A stretch of 9,032 bases of DNA, taken from contig JAHKAT010000388.1 of NCBI GenBank assembly GCA_018825925.1, forward strand, positions 1 to 9,032, in the 5' to 3' direction. Below are positions 6,125-9,032 of the stretch, in pieces. The notes beneath the pieces were generated by a model. It did not search any database and was not told where the DNA came from. It saw nothing but the letters and a program-made list of their open reading frames with translations. The stretch comes from Bacteroidota bacterium. GTDB lineage: Bacteria; Bacteroidota; Bacteroidia; Flavobacteriales_D; Crocinitomicaceae. Made by a program: the position numbers and the translations under genes. The stretch's first letter is position 1. Every line of letters begins with the position of its first letter.

Positions 6125-9032
6125 ATGCAAAAGGTACTTTGTTTACTTTCTCTTTTATTTATAGGAGGACTGTACGCACAAACTTCTGACAAATACAATA
6201 GTGTTTATGCGCCTTTTTACAAAGCGGAAGATCTGTTTTTAAAAGAACAGTATGGAGCAGCGCGTGAAGAATTTAAGCTTTTCCAGAAAAGTTATCAGCA
6301 AGCAAATGATCCATTGTTCATAAAAGCAAGATATTACGAAGGACTTTCGGCTCTTGAACTTTTTCAAAATGATGGTGTAACCTTGCTTGAATCATTTAAT
6401 AGAGATTATCCTGAAAGTATTTATCGAACCACGATCTATTTTCGATTGGGAAAATATTATTATCAAAAAAAGGATTATCCTCAAACCATAGAATGGTTTA
6501 ATAAATTAGCTACTGTTAATGTTGATCCGGAGGAATTAGATGAGTTCCACTTCAAATTGGGGTACGCCTATTTCGAAGAAAAAAACAATAGTAGGGCACG
6601 AACTTCCTTTTATGAAGTAAAAGACTCGCCATCGCAATATGGTGTTCCTTCCTTATATTATTATTCTCATATTGAATATTTGAATGGCTCATTTCAAACC
6701 GCTTTAGAAGGTTTTTTAAAATTAAAAAATGACCCCAATTATTCTAAAATAGTTCCTTATTATATTGCTCAAATCTACTATCAACAAGAAAAATACGAGG
6801 ATGTAATTAGCTATGTACCAAATGTGATGGATTCTATTGGAGTGGCCAATGAAAAAGGTATTTCAATTCTAATTGGGGATTCTTATTACCGGTTGGGTAA
6901 ATATGCCGAAGCCTTGCCTTATTTGGAAAAATACAATCGTCTTTCTGAAACAACAAGAGAGAATGACTATCAGTTAGGATTTACCTACTACAAAACAGGG
7001 TCTTATCGAAAAGCGATTGCTTATTTAGCAAAAGCGACGGGTGTAGATGACGCTTTGGGACAAATTGCCATGTATCAAATTGGAGAATCGTATTTACAGC
7101 TCGGGGAAAACCTACCTGCCAGAAACGCTTTTGAAAAGGCAGCTGAATCTTCACAGGACGTGAAAATCTCCGAAGATGCTGCTTATCAATTTGCTGTTTT
7201 GTCTTATAAATCAGATTTAAATCCCTACGATGAGGCTTTGGTGGCTTTTGAAAGTTATTTGAATAAATACCCCGACTCAAAAAGGAAAAATGAGGTCTAT
7301 CAGTATTTAGTGAATGTATATGCAAGCACCAATAATTATGGCAAAGCACTAGAGTCTCTTGAAAAACTTCCTACAAAAGATATTCGAATGCGCTCTGCTT
7401 ATCAATTAATCGCCTATAATGCTGGTGTAGAGCAATATCAAAAAAAGAATTTTACTCAAGCTATTGCCTTTTTTGAAAAAGTGGAAAAGTACCCAATCGA
7501 CCAAAACTTGACGGCAAAGGCTGCCTTTTGGACGGGTGACGCTTATTTTCAAAAAGAAGAATATAGAAAGTCTATTCAAAATTATCGTGTGTTTTTAACG
7601 AGCCCTTCTATTGGTCTGAATTCTTTGAAAAATGACTCGTATTACAATATTGGTTATGCCCAGTTGGAGCTAAGAGATACATCGGCCGCCATAGAATCTT
7701 TTAAGTTATTTACACAACAAGGCAAGCACGCTGATCGTAAAAAATTGAGTGATGGGTATATGCGAATAGGGGATTGCAGTTATGCTACTCGTCAAAATGA
7801 TGCGGCAGTGAAAGCTTATCGGGAAGTAGTGAGAATGAAAGCCGGTTATGAAGATCAAGCCTTACATTACCTAGGAAAAACCTTGGGCTACATGAATCAA
7901 GTAGATGAAAAAATATGGGCGCATAAAGAAATTCTAACGAAATATCCAAAATCAAAATACGTTCAAATAGCCATTCAAGAATTAGCCGTGAGTTACAAGA
8001 CAAAAGCGGCCTATGACGAAGCTTTGCGTTACTATCAGCAAATTGTTTCAGAATATCCCAACTCTGGTTTAGTAGTAGAGGCCATGATTGAAATTGCCGA
8101 CATCTACTATAAAAAGCAAGAATATTTAAAGGCAGAATCGAAGTATAAAGAAGTGTTGGCAAAATATAGTGGCGATCGCTTAATTTGTGAAACCTGTGCT
8201 AAAAACTTGATGGATGTTTATCGTACCATGCGCGAACCTGAACGTTTACAGAGAATTATTGAAGAATATCCTTGTACTAACTTAAGCCCGGATGATCAGG
8301 AGAATTTATACTATGGTCCGGCGTATGAGTTATACCGCGACAGCAATTATGTACAAGCGATCCCACAAATTAAAAAATACTTGGAGAAATATCCATCGGG
8401 TAAATATGCAAGTGAAATGAAGGTTTTCCTTGGGAATTCACATTTTGGACTTAATGAAATCGATTTAGCAATGGCGGCCTATAACCAGGTTCTTGAATCT
8501 AACAATAATGGATATACTGAGTTTGTAGCACAAAGAGTTTCAAAATATTATTACAACAGAAATGACTATGCACTTGCTCTGCCTGCTTATCGTAAATTGG
8601 AAACAGTAAGTTCTATCCCCGAAGTAATTTACAATTCGCAGCTCGGGATTATGCGTTGCTCTTTTTTACTTGAAAATTGGGCAGAAGCGGCTGTAAATGC
8701 CACGAAAGTTTTGTCAAATTCACAAGTCAACAATACCATCCGTTTGGAGGCGCAATACGCAAAAGGAATCTCTAGTTATCGCTTGGAACAGTGGGTAGAC
8801 GCGGTTCCTGCGCTAGAATATTTGGTCAAAAACACAACAACTGTTTTGGGGGCAGAGGCAAAATTCACACTAGCTTCTATTGCATTTAAGCAAAATGATC
8901 TTGATAAAACAGACATAATTGTCCGCGAATTGTTGAAAATGAAACCGAGCTACAATTACTGGGTGGCAAAAGGTCTTTTGTTGCAATCCAAAGCTTTAAT
9001 GATCAAGGGAGATTTGTTTCAAGCTGAACAAA
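6125..9032 (+). CDS. Large exported tetratricopeptide-repeat protein (3' end outside window)
   Basis: The frame is open without interruption from ATG at 6125 to the window edge, giving 969 complete codons, so the 3' end is missing. A Sec signal peptide (MQKVLCLLSLLFIGGLYA, cut before Q19) sends it to the periplasm. It is not a lipoprotein, as no lipobox cysteine is present at the cleavage site. The rest is an almost continuous array of degenerate TPR or SEL1-like helical pairs. Examples are LGKYYYQKKDYPQTIEWFNK, IGDSYYRLGKYAEALPYLEK, IGESYLQLGENLPARNAFEK and IADIYYKKQEYLKAESKYKE. TPR solenoids bind proteins, and the YPxS-type turns between units recall YbgF/BamD-like envelope scaffolds. The array is rich in Tyr and Lys. 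An isolated C688-E-T-C691 and C717 interrupt the array. It is divergent from the FtsE-like ATPase across 152 bp. Flavobacterial genomes carry similar exported TPR proteins of about 1000 residues; the partner is unknown. Little should be missing at the C-terminus if that length holds. Confidence 0.92.
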   Translation, partial: MQKVLCLLSLLFIGGLYAQTSDKYNSVYAPFYKAEDLFLKEQYGAAREEFKLFQKSYQQANDPLFIKARYYEGLSALELFQNDGVTLLESFNRDYPESIYRTTIYFRLGKYYYQKKDYPQTIEWFNKLATVNVDPEELDEFHFKLGYAYFEEKNNSRARTSFYEVKDSPSQYGVPSLYYYSHIEYLNGSFQTALEGFLKLKNDPNYSKIVPYYIAQIYYQQEKYEDVISYVPNVMDSIGVANEKGISILIGDSYYRLGKYAEALPYLEKYNRLSETTRENDYQLGFTYYKTGSYRKAIAYLAKATGVDDALGQIAMYQIGESYLQLGENLPARNAFEKAAESSQDVKISEDAAYQFAVLSYKSDLNPYDEALVAFESYLNKYPDSKRKNEVYQYLVNVYASTNNYGKALESLEKLPTKDIRMRSAYQLIAYNAGVEQYQKKNFTQAIAFFEKVEKYPIDQNLTAKAAFWTGDAYFQKEEYRKSIQNYRVFLTSPSIGLNSLKNDSYYNIGYAQLELRDTSAAIESFKLFTQQGKHADRKKLSDGYMRIGDCSYATRQNDAAVKAYREVVRMKAGYEDQALHYLGKTLGYMNQVDEKIWAHKEILTKYPKSKYVQIAIQELAVSYKTKAAYDEALRYYQQIVSEYPNSGLVVEAMIEIADIYYKKQEYLKAESKYKEVLAKYSGDRLICETCAKNLMDVYRTMREPERLQRIIEEYPCTNLSPDDQENLYYGPAYELYRDSNYVQAIPQIKKYLEKYPSGKYASEMKVFLGNSHFGLNEIDLAMAAYNQVLESNNNGYTEFVAQRVSKYYYNRNDYALALPAYRKLETVSSIPEVIYNSQLGIMRCSFLLENWAEAAVNATKVLSNSQVNNTIRLEAQYAKGISSYRLEQWVDAVPALEYLVKNTTTVLGAEAKFTLASIAFKQNDLDKTDIIVRELLKMKPSYNYWVAKGLLLQSKALMIKGDLFQAEQ

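Noticed and set aside
6163..6168. AGGAGG, a perfect Shine-Dalgarno-like sequence
   Set aside because: It lies inside the signal peptide codons of the TPR protein, with no suitable start codon after it; starting downstream would remove the signal peptide.
6981..8162. Minus-strand open frames (6981-7349 and 7785-8162) inside the TPR gene
   Set aside because: The plus-strand TPR frame is uninterrupted with clear repeats here; the antisense translations are rich in Leu, Phe, His and Arg, as expected from reversed TPR codons.
1..9032. Mobile elements, CRISPR arrays, tRNA or rRNA genes, toxin-antitoxin or defence systems
   Set aside because: No transposase or integrase motifs, no regularly spaced direct repeats, no tRNA-like cloverleaf and no known defence domains were seen on either strand by reading.

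Overview
The window looks like chromosomal DNA of a Bacteroidota bacterium, most likely in Flavobacteriales. The DNA is AT-rich. One protein ends in a type IX secretion (T9SS) type A sorting domain. Start codons are preceded by A/T-rich sequence rather than Shine-Dalgarno motifs, and one promoter fits the Bacteroidota pattern (TTG, about 20 nt, TAnnTTTG). The ABC ATPase also has the Bacteroidota FtsE-like form, without an adjacent ftsX. Genus or species cannot be fixed from this sequence.

Layout: (1) 1-609 (+) is the catalytic C-terminal part of a membrane-type sensor histidine kinase, cut by the left edge exactly at its H-box. (2) 610-991 holds no convincing gene, but has three small perfect inverted repeats and a weak 36-codon frame. 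(3) 992-2980 (-) is a self-contained unit: promoter, secreted T9SS cargo protein, and a strong intrinsic terminator. (4) 2991-4888 (-) is a two-gene operon, a class I aminotransferase followed with a 13-nt overlap by a nitrilase-superfamily omega-amidase-type hydrolase. (5) 4972-5256 (+) is a small cysteine-containing lipoprotein, divergent from the aminotransferase. (6) 5259-5972 (-) is an FtsE-like ABC ATPase with a GTG start, convergent with the lipoprotein at only 2 nt. (7) 6125-9032 (+) is a very large exported TPR protein, divergent from the ATPase and cut by the right edge after 969 codons.

How the genes relate: the clearest functional unit is the aminotransferase/amidase pair. In known systems such enzymes use glutamine as amino donor, and the amidase removes the resulting alpha-ketoglutaramate. 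The FtsE-like ATPase and the exported TPR protein may both act in the envelope, but this rests on gene proximity and family knowledge. I see no mobile element, CRISPR array, tRNA, rRNA or defence system. The window reads as ordinary core/envelope DNA; the points most worth a second look are the inverted-repeat cluster, the palindrome inside the T9SS promoter, and the overlap-coupled enzyme pair.
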